64,000 nucleotides of DNA from Schlesneria paludicola DSM 18645 (GTDB taxonomy: Bacteria > Planctomycetota > Planctomycetia > Planctomycetales > Planctomycetaceae): NCBI GenBank assembly GCA_945876035.1, contig CAMCMU010000004.1, forward strand, positions 1-64,000, read 5' to 3'. The position numbers were made by a program, and so were the translations under genes. The notes below the pieces were generated by a model. That model ran no database searches. It was not told where the DNA came from and was given only the letters and a program-made list of their open reading frames with translations. Numbering within the stretch: the first letter of the stretch is position 1; the number at the start of each line of letters is the position of its first letter. This document shows, piece by piece, positions 49,751 through 60,527 of the stretch.

Positions 49751-50773
49751 TTAGCTGTGAACCAGCAGGGCGGCGGTGCGGACCGCTGCAATGAATCCGT
49801 CAGCGCGTGCCAACCCTTTCCAGGCGATATCGAAGGCCGTGCCGTGACTGGGGCTGGTTCGAATCATGGGCAGGCCGAGCGTGACATTCACGGCGTGTTC
49901 GAAGCCGATCAGTTTGAGGGCGATATGACCTTGATCGTGATACATGGCTGCAACCCCATCGAACTCACCGTGAATCGCGCGGCGGAGCAATGCGTCCGCT
50001 GGAAGAGGCCCGCTGGCAAGAATTCCGCGTTTTTGAGCCGCCTCCACGGCAGGTGAGATCAAGGTCGACTCCTCATCGCCGAATAAGCCCTCTTCTCCCG
50101 CATGTGGATTGAGGGCACAGACACCGATTCGCGGGGTCTTGCAGCCGATTCGCTTAAGAAAGTGATCGATCAGTTCAACGGTTTCGCGAATTCGCGAAAC
50201 CGTCAGCAAGGCGGGCACATGGCGAATCGCTGTGTGCAGTGTCACGTGAGCGACGCCCAAACCGGAGATACCTTGAATCCATTCACCCGGCGGTAAATAC
50301 AGCATCATGGCGAATTCCGTGACGCCGCACTCTGCGGCCAAGATCTCGGTGTGTCCCGGAAAATGGAGGCCGGCGGCATGCAGAGCGGCTTTGTTTAACG
50401 GTGCCGTCGTGAGCGCATCCATGTCGCCTTGAAGTACGGCATGAGTTGCGGCGACAAGGCAATCGTAAGCGGCGCGGCCCGCACGCGGGTCCGTCACTCC
50501 CGCCGGAATCAAGGTCAGTTCGACAGTCGACGGATTCCAACACGCGATGCGCGAGGAATCCCAGTCAATATCGGCAGGCGATGAGACCACCGTCAACGTG
50601 GCCTCAAGACCCGTTAATGCCATCGCACGCTGAAGAATTTCCGGATGCCCCACGACAACCGGGCGGCAACACTCCTGCAGGCGACGATCGTTCAGGGCAC
50701 GCGCCACAACTTCGGGACCAATTCCCGTGACATCACCCATTGTTAACGCAATTTTGGGGAGCGATCGGGTCAC
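49751..50773 (-). CDS. pdxA: 4-hydroxythreonine-4-phosphate dehydrogenase
   Basis: Vitamin B6 synthesis. 340 residues: IALTMGDVTGIGPEVVARAL, HFPGHTEILAAECG, THAVLQGDMDALTTAPLNKAAL, CALNPHAGEEGLFGDEE and FDGVAAMYHDQGHIALKL supply the metal-binding histidines. Start ATG 50773 overlaps the rfbC stop by 4 bases (ATGA), so the two are translationally coupled. Confidence 0.95.
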   Translation of the reverse strand: MTRSLPKIALTMGDVTGIGPEVVARALNDRRLQECCRPVVVGHPEILQRAMALTGLEATLTVVSSPADIDWDSSRIACWNPSTVELTLIPAGVTDPRAGRAAYDCLVAATHAVLQGDMDALTTAPLNKAALHAAGLHFPGHTEILAAECGVTEFAMMLYLPPGEWIQGISGLGVAHVTLHTAIRHVPALLTVSRIRETVELIDHFLKRIGCKTPRIGVCALNPHAGEEGLFGDEESTLISPAVEAAQKRGILASGPLPADALLRRAIHGEFDGVAAMYHDQGHIALKLIGFEHAVNVTLGLPMIRTSPSHGTAFDIAWKGLARADGFIAAVRTAALLVHS

Positions 50774-51312
50774 GAATAGACCTCGGCATCACGCAGAAGG
50801 ATTCCGCGTCGGTCTTTCTCGGAGAGAATTTCTGGCTCGATCTCTGGCCATTCCAGTTTCAGTTCGGGATCGTTCCACAACAGTGTTCGTTCATCTTCGG
50901 GATGATAATAGTCCGTGCACTTGTAGCAGAAATCTGCTGAATCGCTGGTCACGCAAAACCCATGGGCGAATCCCGCAGGAATGTACATCTGTCGGTGATT
51001 TGCTTCGCTGAGCAGAATGGCAATAGAGCGACCAAATGACGGTGAGGATCGTCGCAGATCAACCGCCACATCCATCACCTCACCCTGTGTCACGAAAACT
51101 AATTTTCCTTGAGGTTTCGTGAGTTGATAGTGCAGGCCGCGGAGGGTTCCGCGACACGAGCGAGAACAGTTATCCTGCACGAAATCCGCATTGATTCCCG
51201 CATCACGATATCGGTCTTGCCGATAACTTTCAAAAAAGAAACCACGGGAATCACCGAACGTTTTGGGTTCAATAATCAGGACACCGGAAAGATCTGTCGT
51301 GAGAACATTCAT
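50770..51312 (-). CDS. rfbC: dTDP-4-dehydrorhamnose 3,5-epimerase
   Basis: 180 residues. IIEPKTFGDSRGFFFESYRQDRY, NADFVQDNCSRSCRGTLRGLHYQ and GEVMDVAVDLRRSSPSFG, IPAGFAHGFCV are RmlC hallmarks with the catalytic His. Makes dTDP-4-keto-rhamnose for dTDP-rhamnose. The other rml genes are not adjacent, and instead it is coupled to pdxA. Confidence 0.94.
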   Translation of the reverse strand: MNVLTTDLSGVLIIEPKTFGDSRGFFFESYRQDRYRDAGINADFVQDNCSRSCRGTLRGLHYQLTKPQGKLVFVTQGEVMDVAVDLRRSSPSFGRSIAILLSEANHRQMYIPAGFAHGFCVTSDSADFCYKCTDYYHPEDERTLLWNDPELKLEWPEIEPEILSEKDRRGILLRDAEVYS

Positions 51313-51483
51313 GCAGAGATCTCGCTTGAACGGGGCTATGATGCTGACGGAAAGACCGACCGAGACGGCGACTCACAGCGTTTTTTAAGCGTCGATCGCT
51401 GTCACGCAAGGGGGTGGGATTGGTCTTTCTTCGTTAAGGACGTCGACTGCCTGACGGTTCCCACGGCAACTGAGACCGTTGGA

Positions 51484-53553
51484 TTAGGCCTCGGTATTGG
51501 GAGGCGCCACATCATATCGGAGCGGTTCCATGGTAAATGTCGCCCGCCCCTGCGACAAACTTCGGACGTCGGTCGAGTATCCAAACATGCGAGACAGAGG
51601 CGCTTCGGCGATCATGACCACGAGGTGGCCTCGTAATTCGGTATTCACGATCATGGCTCGTCGGGAGTTCAAGTCGGCTGAGATATTTCCCACGAAGTCA
51701 CTCGGTGTCACGACTTCGAGCTTCATGATCGGTTCCAGTAACACGGTCCCCACTTTCTGAAGTGCCTGACGAACAGCATCGGCAACCGCGGCACGAATGG
51801 CCGTTTCTGTTGTTTCTCCTTCGTGATACTCGGCATCCAAGGCCACCGCCTTGGTGTTGATCAATTGGTATCCCACCAGTCCGCCCCCTTTCAATTCATC
51901 TCGTAATGCCTGCTCAAAAATGAGGGCGAGTTCCGGGGGAAGGACATTCGGTTTCATTTTGTAGAGGATCGATATTCCAGGCTCTTCAGGAACTGGTTCG
52001 AGAGAAATACGGACCGAAGCGAATTGTCGAACTCCGGCATTCTGGCGGTCGAATCGCCCTTCCAGTTCCACTTTGGAGGCAATCGTTTCTCGATAAGTGA
52101 CACGTGGCTTGTGGCTGCGCATCTTGATGTGGAAGTCCCGTTCCATACGCTTGCTAATAATCTCGAGGTGCAACTCACCCATTCCACTGACGATCGTCTG
52201 CCCTGTTTCTTCGCTGATCTTGGCGGAGAACGTGGGATCCTGTTTTGACATGACCTTGAGTGTTTCTTCCAACTTTTTGCGATCGGCGCTGCTGTCTGGC
52301 TCGATGGCCATCGAAATGACCGTCTCGGGAAAACGGATGGACTCCAGTAAAATGCCGTGGAGCGCATCGCACAGAGTGTCTCCCGTGACAGCGTCTTTCG
52401 GGCCAATCACCCCGACAATGTCACCCGCCGTGGCCTCTTCCAACTTTTCTCGCGAATCGGCCTGCATGCGCCACAGTTGGCTGATGAGTTCTTTACTCCC
52501 CGTTCGCGGATTGAGGACGCGTGAGCGGTTTTTCAGCACGCCCGAGTAAATTCGGACGAAATAGAGTTCGGAATGTTCGTCGACATGAATTTTGAACACG
52601 AGCCCGCAAAAGGGCTCTTTTTCTGAAGGTGTGCGAGATTCGGATTTTTCCGCTTTTTTCGGATTCGGATTACGACCTTCAACCGGAGGAATGTCGAGCG
52701 GACTCGGGAGATAGCGAACGACCGCATCGAGAATTGGCTGAACCCCGATATAGTCCAGCGAGGAACCGCAGAGCACAGGTTGAAGTTGATTCGAAATAAC
52801 CGCCTTTCGCAGGACTCGAATAATTTGCTCCGCCGGCAGATCCCCGGTCGAATCATAGATTGAAAATGCCTCATCATCGAGCAGGGCAATGGCATCGATC
52901 AACCGGCGATGCCATTCCTCAGCCCGCATGAGCTCCTCTTCGGGGATTGACTGAACGTCAATCGTCGTTCCCTGCGGCGCGCTGTTGAAATAGAGTGCCT
53001 TCATCTGAATTAAATCGAGGATCCCGCGAAATCCCTGCGGATTTGTTACGGGTCCTTCACCGAGGGGAATCGAGACCGCGACGGGATTCGCGTGCAAACG
53101 ATCCGACAATTGAGAAAAAACGCGTTCAAATCCGGCGCCGATTCGATCCATCTTGTTGATGAAACAAATCCGCGGCACATGGTATTTGTCCGCCTGACGC
53201 CAGACCGTTTCGCTCTGGGCCTCGACCCCTTCGACGGCACTGAAGACCACAACTCCACCATCGAGCACGCGCAGACTCCGCTCGACCTCGGCAGTAAAAT
53301 CGACATGGCCCGGTGTGTCGATGATGTTGATCGTATGGTCCTGCCATTTGCAGGAGATCGCGGCGGAATAAATCGTGATTCCACGTTTGGCTTCCTCGGG
53401 ATCAAAGTCGGTGACAGTCGTCCCGTCATCGACGTTCCCCATCCGGTGTGTCTCACCGGCATAGAACAGAATCCGTTCCGTCGTCGTCGTTTTACCGGCA
53501 TCAATGTGAGCAATAATGCCAATGTTGCGAATGCGTTCGATGGCTGTAGTCAT
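51484..53553 (-). CDS. fusA: Elongation factor G paralogue
   Basis: Translocation GTPase or a ribosome-recycling variant. 689 residues. GTP site: GIIAHIDAGKTTTTERIL, KRGITIYSAA, DTPGHVDFTAEVERSLR, FINKMDRIGAGFERVF. Domain II-V: GDIVGVIGPKDAVTGDTLCD, SGMGELHLEI, and a C-terminal RMFGYSTDVRSLSQGRATFTMEP. A short polar insertion follows IPPVEGR (NPNPKKAEKSES). It is not in a str operon (rpsL/rpsG/tuf absent), so it is likely a secondary EF-G rather than the main one. Confidence 0.88.
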   Translation of the reverse strand: MTTAIERIRNIGIIAHIDAGKTTTTERILFYAGETHRMGNVDDGTTVTDFDPEEAKRGITIYSAAISCKWQDHTINIIDTPGHVDFTAEVERSLRVLDGGVVVFSAVEGVEAQSETVWRQADKYHVPRICFINKMDRIGAGFERVFSQLSDRLHANPVAVSIPLGEGPVTNPQGFRGILDLIQMKALYFNSAPQGTTIDVQSIPEEELMRAEEWHRRLIDAIALLDDEAFSIYDSTGDLPAEQIIRVLRKAVISNQLQPVLCGSSLDYIGVQPILDAVVRYLPSPLDIPPVEGRNPNPKKAEKSESRTPSEKEPFCGLVFKIHVDEHSELYFVRIYSGVLKNRSRVLNPRTGSKELISQLWRMQADSREKLEEATAGDIVGVIGPKDAVTGDTLCDALHGILLESIRFPETVISMAIEPDSSADRKKLEETLKVMSKQDPTFSAKISEETGQTIVSGMGELHLEIISKRMERDFHIKMRSHKPRVTYRETIASKVELEGRFDRQNAGVRQFASVRISLEPVPEEPGISILYKMKPNVLPPELALIFEQALRDELKGGGLVGYQLINTKAVALDAEYHEGETTETAIRAAVADAVRQALQKVGTVLLEPIMKLEVVTPSDFVGNISADLNSRRAMIVNTELRGHLVVMIAEAPLSRMFGYSTDVRSLSQGRATFTMEPLRYDVAPPNTEA

Positions 53554-53791
53554 GAGCGGACTTGGGTCTGGAGGATGGGGTACGGCATCTCAGGTCACGG
53601 AGATTCGCGACTAAGAACGCGAAGAAAAGAGGACGCGTGGCGCGTTCCAGGGCGTGAATGGTGTTGTGTAAAGACCACGTCTCAACGTGTGAACTCCTCT
53701 GAAGTCGATGGGCTGGGCAAGATCTGGATGGTCCTCGTGGTTCGACGGGAACGGCGTCGGAATCGATCGTCATTCCCCCTCGACTCGGCCT

Positions 53792-54967
53792 TCATGTTCC
53801 GACGTTTTGCGGACGCGCTGCGATCACCTTGTCCAGTTCTTCTTTGAGTCGCGGCAAGATCTGGTCATAAGGGAATGCCCCCAGTTCTAGTGGTCCTTTT
53901 TTGAGGTTGACAAAGTTCGGACCACACCACAGCCCGAGATCGGCATCGTCGGTTTCACCTGGCCCATTGACGCGACACCCCATCACGGCGATTGTCACCG
54001 CATGATCTTTGGCATAGGTGGTCATGTCTTTGACCTGTTGGGCCAGATCGATAAAGGCCTCGTTCTCGACGCGAGAACAGCTCGGACAACTGATAATATT
54101 GAGCGTTTGCAGTCGATAATCGACAAATGACCGCACGCGGCCAGCCGAAATGTCTGCCAAGATCTGCCGTCCGGCGACGATCTCCTCGGACTTACGCGCA
54201 TTGGGGACCGTCAGTGAGACCCGAATGGTGTCGCCAATTCCTTGGCTAATGAGCTGCTCAAACGCCATCCGCGTTTTGATGATTCCTTCAGGAGGCATCC
54301 CGGCCTCGGTGACGCCGAGATGCAATGGGACATCCGGTCGCTTCTCCGCGAAACGCTTGTTCCCCTCGATCACTTTTCGGGGGTCCGAGTCCTTCAGAGA
54401 GACGCAGTACCTGGTGAATCCGAGAGAGTCGAGGAAATCACAGTGCTCCCAAGCACTTTCCAGCATCGGTGTGATGGAGTCGGAGGGGTCATACATTTCT
54501 TTTTTGGCGGGATCGACTGAGCCGCAGTTGACTCCGACACGCATCGCGCAATCGTGTTCCCTCGCGATATCCGCCAAGTAACGCACTTTTTCCTGCCATG
54601 GCCTGTCACGCTCGTGGTGATAAAGATGCCCAGGGTTGTAGCGGATTTTATCGACGTGAGGTGCGACGGCTTCGGCGAGTCGATAGTTTTCCTGAAGGTC
54701 GACGGCCAAATTGGCCTGAGACTGCCGACGGATCTCCGCTAATGCCGTCGCGTCTCGAAGACTGTCGACGGCCACTCGGATGATGTCGGCGCCGGACTCG
54801 TACAGTGCCTGAATCTGACCGACCGTGGCATCAATGTCTTGGGTATGCGTGGCCGTCATACTTTGTACGGCAATCGAATGCCCTGCCCCGATTGTTGCCG
54901 AACCGATTTTGATTGATCGAGTCGGATTGCGTCTAAGTTCCACCGTTGTCCCCCCGTCAATAACCAC
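53792..54967 (-). CDS. ispG: (E)-4-hydroxy-3-methylbut-2-enyl-diphosphate synthase
   Basis: Sixth step of the MEP isoprenoid pathway; 4Fe-4S protein. 391 residues. [49 protein letters not shown]-type region ([20 protein letters not shown]) and the cluster cysteines IISCPSCSR and [20 protein letters not shown] are diagnostic. Start GTG 54967. DMAPP from this pathway is the donor for MiaA, encoded at 1-2 kb. Confidence 0.95.
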   Translation of the reverse strand: MVIDGGTTVELRRNPTRSIKIGSATIGAGHSIAVQSMTATHTQDIDATVGQIQALYESGADIIRVAVDSLRDATALAEIRRQSQANLAVDLQENYRLAEAVAPHVDKIRYNPGHLYHHERDRPWQEKVRYLADIAREHDCAMRVGVNCGSVDPAKKEMYDPSDSITPMLESAWEHCDFLDSLGFTRYCVSLKDSDPRKVIEGNKRFAEKRPDVPLHLGVTEAGMPPEGIIKTRMAFEQLISQGIGDTIRVSLTVPNARKSEEIVAGRQILADISAGRVRSFVDYRLQTLNIISCPSCSRVENEAFIDLAQQVKDMTTYAKDHAVTIAVMGCRVNGPGETDDADLGLWCGPNFVNLKKGPLELGAFPYDQILPRLKEELDKVIAARPQNVGT

Positions 54968-55681
54968 TTCTGTCTTGGTCTGCCAATGGACCGACTACAA
55001 GCCGACACTCCGAGGCGGCCACATTGTCTTGGCATCAAACCGCCGCGCCACACTCGCCAAATCCCTGAAAATTCGCATCTGCCATGATTGGCCTGCATTG
55101 TCGAGAGGAATGCTTCGTTTGGCAAGCCGCCCGCCATTGCCCAGCCGAGAGTGGGTCAACCATCAAAGATCGCGGATCCCTCCTATTTTTTCAGATTTCA
55201 TCGACACTATCGAGAGAGTCCTGAAACGAATCCCGATTGCTCCCCGTGATCCTGCGCCCAAAACATCATGGTCTTCAAGCCGCCTGCGGAAAAAGAGATC
55301 TGGTTCTCTGACGTTGCTATGTAGCAACGCTTGGCAGGCCACCGACCGTGTCATGCCGTGATGCTTGCGATGCACCCCACGCGATTGATCATCGCGCTAG
55401 CCAGTCTCCCGCCGCGTTGCGAGTCACTTGTTGATCGCGTCTCAGCGGGAACTGCGTTCTCCCACAAAACAGTATTCAACAGGTTGATAACACGGCACAG
55501 ACGGAACCACTCGCCACAATGCCAGCATTTCGCTTCCACAGAGCAATGTGGGTCGGGAGGAGCATTCCACCGGTCGTGTTCCAAGGTGATTGGCGGGCAT
55601 AGGGGAGTGATTGATGGTCCGTTCGAAGCTTCTCGCCGGATTGTTGGAGGGGAATCGCCGCCGCGGCCTCTGCGGGTGATT
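54968..55681. other. Spacer upstream of ispG
   Basis: About 710 bases with no credible gene. A perfect hairpin CGTTGCTA-TG-TAGCAACG lies at 55312-55329. Otherwise nothing recognised. Confidence 0.4.
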
Positions 55682-56287
55682 TCACACCTCCGGAGAACAA
55701 ATTTCCAGTAAATCGATGGCGGGTTGTCGATTGCAGAAGATCGTCGCCATCCTGCCGTAGGTCACGCCCGCCCGTGGCCTGCCGAAGAGACTCACAAGCC
55801 GTGGCCCAAGGGCAATCTCGAGGATCGCTTCCAGATCGATATGTCTCAGAACGTTGTGATTGATCAAGATTCTGCCCAAGGGTGTCTGCGCGGCGATCAC
55901 CTCGTCCCGAACGGCTTCCGTGACATATCCCAAATCAAATCGCACGATTCCATACTGAACCACGCGATCCGTTCCGTGGCGGAGCAGCAGGATTTCTCGG
56001 GTGTAGATCAGGCCCTGCTGATTCTGCCGCAGTACGCGGACATCGACGGAGCATCGATGATGCATCTCCATCGCCACAGTCATATGTTGACGGTGAACCA
56101 GCAGCGTCTTAAACGGCTCCGGGGTCAGTGCCGAGGGAATGTGCTCGGCTGTTGCGAATAAGGGCTCCTCTGCGGGAAATAAATCGGTCAAGGAGCGCAG
56201 TTGGTCGATCGGATTCATGGGATCTTTTTGATGGCGAGCCGTTTGAAAAGTGACAATCAGCCCAGACGTCCGTTGAGAGAAAATCAC
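55682..56287 (-). CDS. Chorismate-lyase-like protein
   Basis: 201 residues (or about 178 from ATG 56218, MNPIDQL). [46 protein letters not shown] and [22 protein letters not shown] have the order and spacing of chorismate-lyase/DUF98-type proteins, as far as I recall them: an Arg/Glu beta barrel that binds an aromatic product. Could release 4-hydroxybenzoate from chorismate or bind a related ligand; not proven. The GTG at 56287 overlaps the upstream radical-SAM gene's TGA (GTGA), which suggests translational coupling. Confidence 0.6.
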   Translation of the reverse strand: MIFSQRTSGLIVTFQTARHQKDPMNPIDQLRSLTDLFPAEEPLFATAEHIPSALTPEPFKTLLVHRQHMTVAMEMHHRCSVDVRVLRQNQQGLIYTREILLLRHGTDRVVQYGIVRFDLGYVTEAVRDEVIAAQTPLGRILINHNVLRHIDLEAILEIALGPRLVSLFGRPRAGVTYGRMATIFCNRQPAIDLLEICSPEV

Positions 56288-57594
56288 GTATATCGCACGG
56301 CGCGATGTTGTTCCTCAAAGTACTCGGGCAACAATGTGTCGGCTTGCAACAGGCCCTTCCGCGTCAGGGTGACGTCCTCCCCGCAAAGGGTCAAATAGCC
56401 TTTGGACATTTGAGCGGACAGAGGTTTGGCGAACTCTTCCAGAATGTTTACACCAAACTTGCGGCGGAACGATGCGGCCGAGACATGGCCTTCCTTGATT
56501 TGCAAAACGAATTCTCGAATCAGTCGCTGGCGATCGGTAGGCCGGAGTGCACGATTGATCGGCAGTACCCCGGTTTCCAGTGTGCTGAGGTAGTCCTGCA
56601 GTTGATCGACGTTCTGATAGTGAACTCCTTGGAAATGGCCAAATGATGAAACACCGGCAGCAATCAAATCGCAACCGCGCCAAACGTTGTCTCGATACAC
56701 GAAGCGATCGGTGTCGGGATTCTTCACCAGTTCGTTGCCACTCGAGACGTGATACCCATCGGCAGCCAGTCTGTTCATCGCCTCATCGACCCAGCGGCGT
56801 TTGGTGTCCCAATTTGCGACCGGTGAAATAATACCCAGCTCCCGAATTTCATGGGACAGGAGTGTATTGAAGGGGAGTTCCATCTGATAGATCGTGATAT
56901 TGTCGGGTTGCATCCGCCGTGCTTGCTCGATGCAGTTCGTCCAGTTTTCGTCAGTCTCTCCAACCATGCCGGCAATCAGGTCGATATTGATTTGTGAGAA
57001 TCCGGTCTGCTGAATCCAGTCGTAGGCTTTGTAAATTTCCGGCGAATGGTGGGCACGCCCATTTTCTTCGAGGATGGCATCATTGAAGTTCTCAACCCCG
57101 AGGGAAATTCGCGTCACGCCGATTTCTTTCAGCATCTGTACCTTTTCTAAGCTGAGTGTTCCCGGTTCACACTCAAACGTCACCTCCGCGGCCTGGTCCC
57201 ACGAGAGGGATTCAGAAATCTCGTCCCTCAAGAAGCGCAGTTGCTTGGCACTGAGATACGACGGCGTTCCCCCTCCAAAATAGACGAACTTTAGTTCCCG
57301 GCCTTCTATTCCTCGCTCTCGGCTGACGAGTTTGACCTCGTTCGCCAACGCCTGCGTGTACTGCGCGATGGCATTCGCATTTTGGTTGGTATAGACGCGA
57401 AAGTAACAAAACTTGCATCGCTTCCGGCAGAACGGAATGTGCAGATACAAGCCCATCGGTACGGAGCGATCCGCCGCGGCCGCCAACGCCGCAAGAATCT
57501 CAGGGACGTTCTCACGTTTCCATTGAGAAAACGGCGGATAGTTGGAGATGAAGTAGCTCCCCACTTCCGTGGTCACAGCGGTTTCGAGGGTCAT
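56284..57594 (-). CDS. HemN/HemW-like radical SAM protein
   Basis: About 436 residues. [20 protein letters not shown] has the radical-SAM CxxxCxxC cluster motif; it is followed by Tyr-Phe as in HemW-like proteins, not by the extra Cys of true Hem[45 protein letters not shown] and [18 protein letters not shown] are family elements, and there is a C-terminal HemN-type winged domain ([22 protein letters not shown]). N-terminal [18 protein letters not shown] is a distinctive subgroup trait. Probably not coproporphyrinogen oxidase. ATG 57594 preferred to GTG 57639. Coupled to the chorismate-lyase-like gene. Confidence 0.8.
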   Translation of the reverse strand: MTLETAVTTEVGSYFISNYPPFSQWKRENVPEILAALAAAADRSVPMGLYLHIPFCRKRCKFCYFRVYTNQNANAIAQYTQALANEVKLVSRERGIEGRELKFVYFGGGTPSYLSAKQLRFLRDEISESLSWDQAAEVTFECEPGTLSLEKVQMLKEIGVTRISLGVENFNDAILEENGRAHHSPEIYKAYDWIQQTGFSQINIDLIAGMVGETDENWTNCIEQARRMQPDNITIYQMELPFNTLLSHEIRELGIISPVANWDTKRRWVDEAMNRLAADGYHVSSGNELVKNPDTDRFVYRDNVWRGCDLIAAGVSSFGHFQGVHYQNVDQLQDYLSTLETGVLPINRALRPTDRQRLIREFVLQIKEGHVSAASFRRKFGVNILEEFAKPLSAQMSKGYLTLCGEDVTLTRKGLLQADTLLPEYFEEQHRAVRYT

Positions 57595-57681
57595 CGAGTC
57601 GGTTCCAAAAAAGTGAGCCACGAAATACGGAAACGCCACACAACCCCACAGGGTGAACGAGGTGTCGTGGCGATGACCTTG

Positions 57682-58875
57682 TCATTTTTTCCCAAAACAA
57701 AACACTTTACCGTCACGACTTTCGCATCCGATCACGAGAACGCCCTCACCGACGGCCGGAGCCGCGGAAATCGGTTTTCCGGCATTGTGCTTCCAACGTT
57801 CCCGACCATCTAACAAGCTCAATTCGTAGAGGTGACCATCATTGGACCCGATGAAGACTCGGTCTCCGACGATGACAGGCGAACTATCGATGCGCGACCG
57901 CGTGGCGAAAGTCCACACTTGGAGTCCAGTCAAACGGTCAATGGCGTGGACGAATTTGTCTCGACCTCCGACGACAACCAGTGTGTCGGTCACCGCCGCG
58001 GAGGCGTGAAACGGATGCTCGTTTTCGCCGGCCTTATAACGCCACAGAACAACCTTCGTCCTCCAATCGACGGCGAGCACTTCACTGCCATAGGTGCCCA
58101 CGTAAAGCACGTCGCCTCGGATTGCCGGTGATGCAATCAGATATGTTTGCAGTGGCAGTTCGATGGTTTGCAGACCGCTCTGCACGTCGATGCCACGTAG
58201 ATGCTCGTCGCAGCCGGCGATGAAGGCCATCCCCCCGGCAACGGCCGGAGAGCAGTGGACATATCCCTGCGTCTCAAACTTCCAAATGCGGGTGCCATCA
58301 TTTTCATTGAGACAATACAGACTGTTGTCATACGAGCCGAAAAGGACTTTGCCCTCGAGTACCGCTGCCGAACTGTAGATTTCGCCGCCAGTTTCAACCT
58401 TCCAAATCCCGTTTCCCGTCAGACGATCAATGGCATGAAAAACGCCTTCCTCATCCCCCAGAAAAATGGAATGGGCTGTGACTGTCGGCGACGATTTGAA
58501 TCCCGGTGCGAATGAATTCTGTTTCACCTTCTCCGCCGAAGTGTAACTCCAGACTTTCGAACCCGTTTGGCGATTGAGGCAAACCAATTCGCCGGAAAGA
58601 CAGGGGACGTAGACGTGATCACCAACGATGGCTGCCGTCGCAATCACCTGTTCACCGAGTGGCACCTCCCACAGGAGTTCCAGCGTCTCGGGCAGAGTTG
58701 ACGTGGCGATCCCTGACTGAGACAGATCATGCCGGAACGAGACCCAACTCGCTGGGCCGGGAGTGGTGACCTCAACGGCAGAGGCCTCGTACGTGACCGA
58801 GATCACCACGCTCCACATCGTCAAAATAAAAATTTGCGGGAAACGTGGATTGCGGTGCGAAGTTGTGGTCGGCAT
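57682..58875 (-). CDS. Exported PQQ-type beta-propeller protein
   Basis: 397 residues. N-terminal hydrophobic segment (IFILTMWSVVISVTYEASA) is a signal peptide. Seven or eight blades repeat the pattern LVCLNRQTGSKVWSYTS, FHAIDRLTGNGIWKVETG, LYCLNENDGTRIWKFETQG, FVHAIDRLTGLQVWTFATRS, each with a turn and Trp docking. Likely periplasmic; resembles BamB-type/PQQ propellers. It lies between the radical-SAM gene and the alcohol dehydrogenase gene on the same strand. Substrate unknown. Confidence 0.85.
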   Translation of the reverse strand: MPTTTSHRNPRFPQIFILTMWSVVISVTYEASAVEVTTPGPASWVSFRHDLSQSGIATSTLPETLELLWEVPLGEQVIATAAIVGDHVYVPCLSGELVCLNRQTGSKVWSYTSAEKVKQNSFAPGFKSSPTVTAHSIFLGDEEGVFHAIDRLTGNGIWKVETGGEIYSSAAVLEGKVLFGSYDNSLYCLNENDGTRIWKFETQGYVHCSPAVAGGMAFIAGCDEHLRGIDVQSGLQTIELPLQTYLIASPAIRGDVLYVGTYGSEVLAVDWRTKVVLWRYKAGENEHPFHASAAVTDTLVVVGGRDKFVHAIDRLTGLQVWTFATRSRIDSSPVIVGDRVFIGSNDGHLYELSLLDGRERWKHNAGKPISAAPAVGEGVLVIGCESRDGKVFCFGKK

Positions 58876-58930
58876 GCAGCGATTCCTCTTTCATCGGTCG
58901 ATGACTGGAGCGATCAAATTCGGAGTCAAA

Positions 58931-58967
58931 TTCAGGGTCAGGCCCATGACTTCAGGGTCAGGCCCAT
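58931..58967. repeat. 17-bp direct repeat, period 20 (REP-like)
   Basis: TTCAGGGTCAGGCCCAT at 58931-58947 and 58951-58967, directly after the alcohol dehydrogenase stop. Adjacent CAAATTCGGAGT/CAAATTCAGGGT is a weaker repeat. Confidence 0.75.
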
Positions 58968-58969
58968 TC

Positions 58970-60223
58970 TTAATGATTGAAAGCGGCCTTGTACAACTCC
59001 AACAGATTCGACGGATCCACGGGCCGTGGGTTAAATTCACCGGTCCACTGTTTCGCCGCTTCCGCGGCCAACTGCGGCAACAGTGTTTCGTCGAGGCCCA
59101 CATCGGAAAGGCAGGTCGGAGAACCGGACGTCTTGACGAGCAACGTGACGTGCTGCGCTAACGCCTCTCCGGCCTGCGGATCATCAGCCGCACACAGCCC
59201 GATATCCTCGCTGAGTCTGCCGTATAACGAACCGACGTGACGTGCATTAAATCGTAAAACATGCGGCAACATTAAGCCAATTGCCAACCCGTGCGTCAGG
59301 CCAATACACGCGGTTAAGGGATTGGCCAACGCGTGGGCGGCACCCAACATCGAATTCTCGATTGCAGCGCCCGCTAGATGTGCACCCAAGAGCATCGCCC
59401 CGCGGGCCCCCTGTGTTTGTGAATCGAGTCGGTCTTGATCCGACTGCGTCTGGCAAGCGGCACTCGATTGATTCACCGAGGATCGGGCGGCCATCGGTGT
59501 TTCCTGACGAGGAGCAAGCGTCCCCCGGACCACATCCAAGAAACCGTTTGCCAGTAACTTCCAAGCTCGTCGGCCAAACAATTGTGAGACCGGGTTGCGT
59601 TTTGTCGTCACGTAGCTTTCGAGCGCGTGACTGATGGCATCAATCCCCGTCGCGGCAGTCACACTTGCAGGCATGCTCAATGTCAGGTGGGGATCGAGTA
59701 TTGCGACGCGACACGCCGCTTTCTTGTCGCCGCAGGCCATCTTCAGGTGAGTTTTTGCATCCGCGATTAAGGCAAACGATTGCGCCTCACTGCCGGTCCC
59801 TGCGGTTGTCGGAATTGCAATCGAGGGCAGCATCGGCCGTGTCGCCTTATTCATCCCCCAGTAGTCCTTCATTTGCCCACCATTTGTCAGCAGGAAGTTG
59901 ATCCCTTTTGCACAATCCATGCTGCTGCCTCCACCGACAGCCACGAGGAAATCAACATGATTTGCTTTGGCGGCGGCGACGCCGCGATCCACATCGTCGG
60001 TTGTCGGATTGGATTGCACCTCGTTGAAAACAGCGACGTCCATCCCCGATTGTCGCAACGCCGATACGGACTTCTCGGCATGTCCCGCGTGTTCAACGCC
60101 ACGGTCCGTCACCACCAGAACGCGGGTGCCGCCGAGTTCGCGAGTCAACCGGCCCAGTTGATTGATCGTCCCCGCGCCGTAGACGACTCGTGTCCGAGGA
60201 TCAAAGTCGAAAAATGCCAGCAT
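58970..60223 (-). CDS. Iron-type (class III) alcohol dehydrogenase
   Basis: About 417 residues. [40 protein letters not shown] (NAD site), [37 protein letters not shown] and [26 protein letters not shown] supply the metal-binding Asp and His residues. A 30-residue Ser/Gln-rich insertion ([17 protein letters not shown]) makes it longer than usual. Oxidises an alcohol or reduces an aldehyde. ATG 60223 (MLAFFDF) is preferred; ATG 60274 is possible. The track's longer ORF overlaps the RND gene end and is rejected. Confidence 0.86.
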   Translation of the reverse strand: MLAFFDFDPRTRVVYGAGTINQLGRLTRELGGTRVLVVTDRGVEHAGHAEKSVSALRQSGMDVAVFNEVQSNPTTDDVDRGVAAAKANHVDFLVAVGGGSSMDCAKGINFLLTNGGQMKDYWGMNKATRPMLPSIAIPTTAGTGSEAQSFALIADAKTHLKMACGDKKAACRVAILDPHLTLSMPASVTAATGIDAISHALESYVTTKRNPVSQLFGRRAWKLLANGFLDVVRGTLAPRQETPMAARSSVNQSSAACQTQSDQDRLDSQTQGARGAMLLGAHLAGAAIENSMLGAAHALANPLTACIGLTHGLAIGLMLPHVLRFNARHVGSLYGRLSEDIGLCAADDPQAGEALAQHVTLLVKTSGSPTCLSDVGLDETLLPQLAAEAAKQWTGEFNPRPVDPSNLLELYKAAFNH

Positions 60224-60527
60224 TTCAGTGTCAAAGTCATCAATGCGGCGATGTTTGCTTAGTGAGGCGGGCATCAGGGAGGGACTTTCAGCGGACTGGA
60301 CGGGTCTCTGTGGGCACAATGACAGAGAGTATCGACCGTGATCATGGGCCTCAATGTTCAACCCGCCGGAGTTCCTAATTTTGGTGCTGAGTGCCGAACG
60401 GCATTTTTTGGGCGGAGTGAACTGAAGCCGGATTTGGCGGCGGTCGGAAACAATGTCGGAAAGCCATGGGGCGTGTTGAATCCGAGCGTTCCACCGTCGT
60501 TCCGAGGAGGCGTCCGTTCGTCCCCAA

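Noticed and set aside
54825-55711. Two plus-strand ORFs upstream of ispG
   Set aside because: Shadow or low-complexity translations without any family signature.
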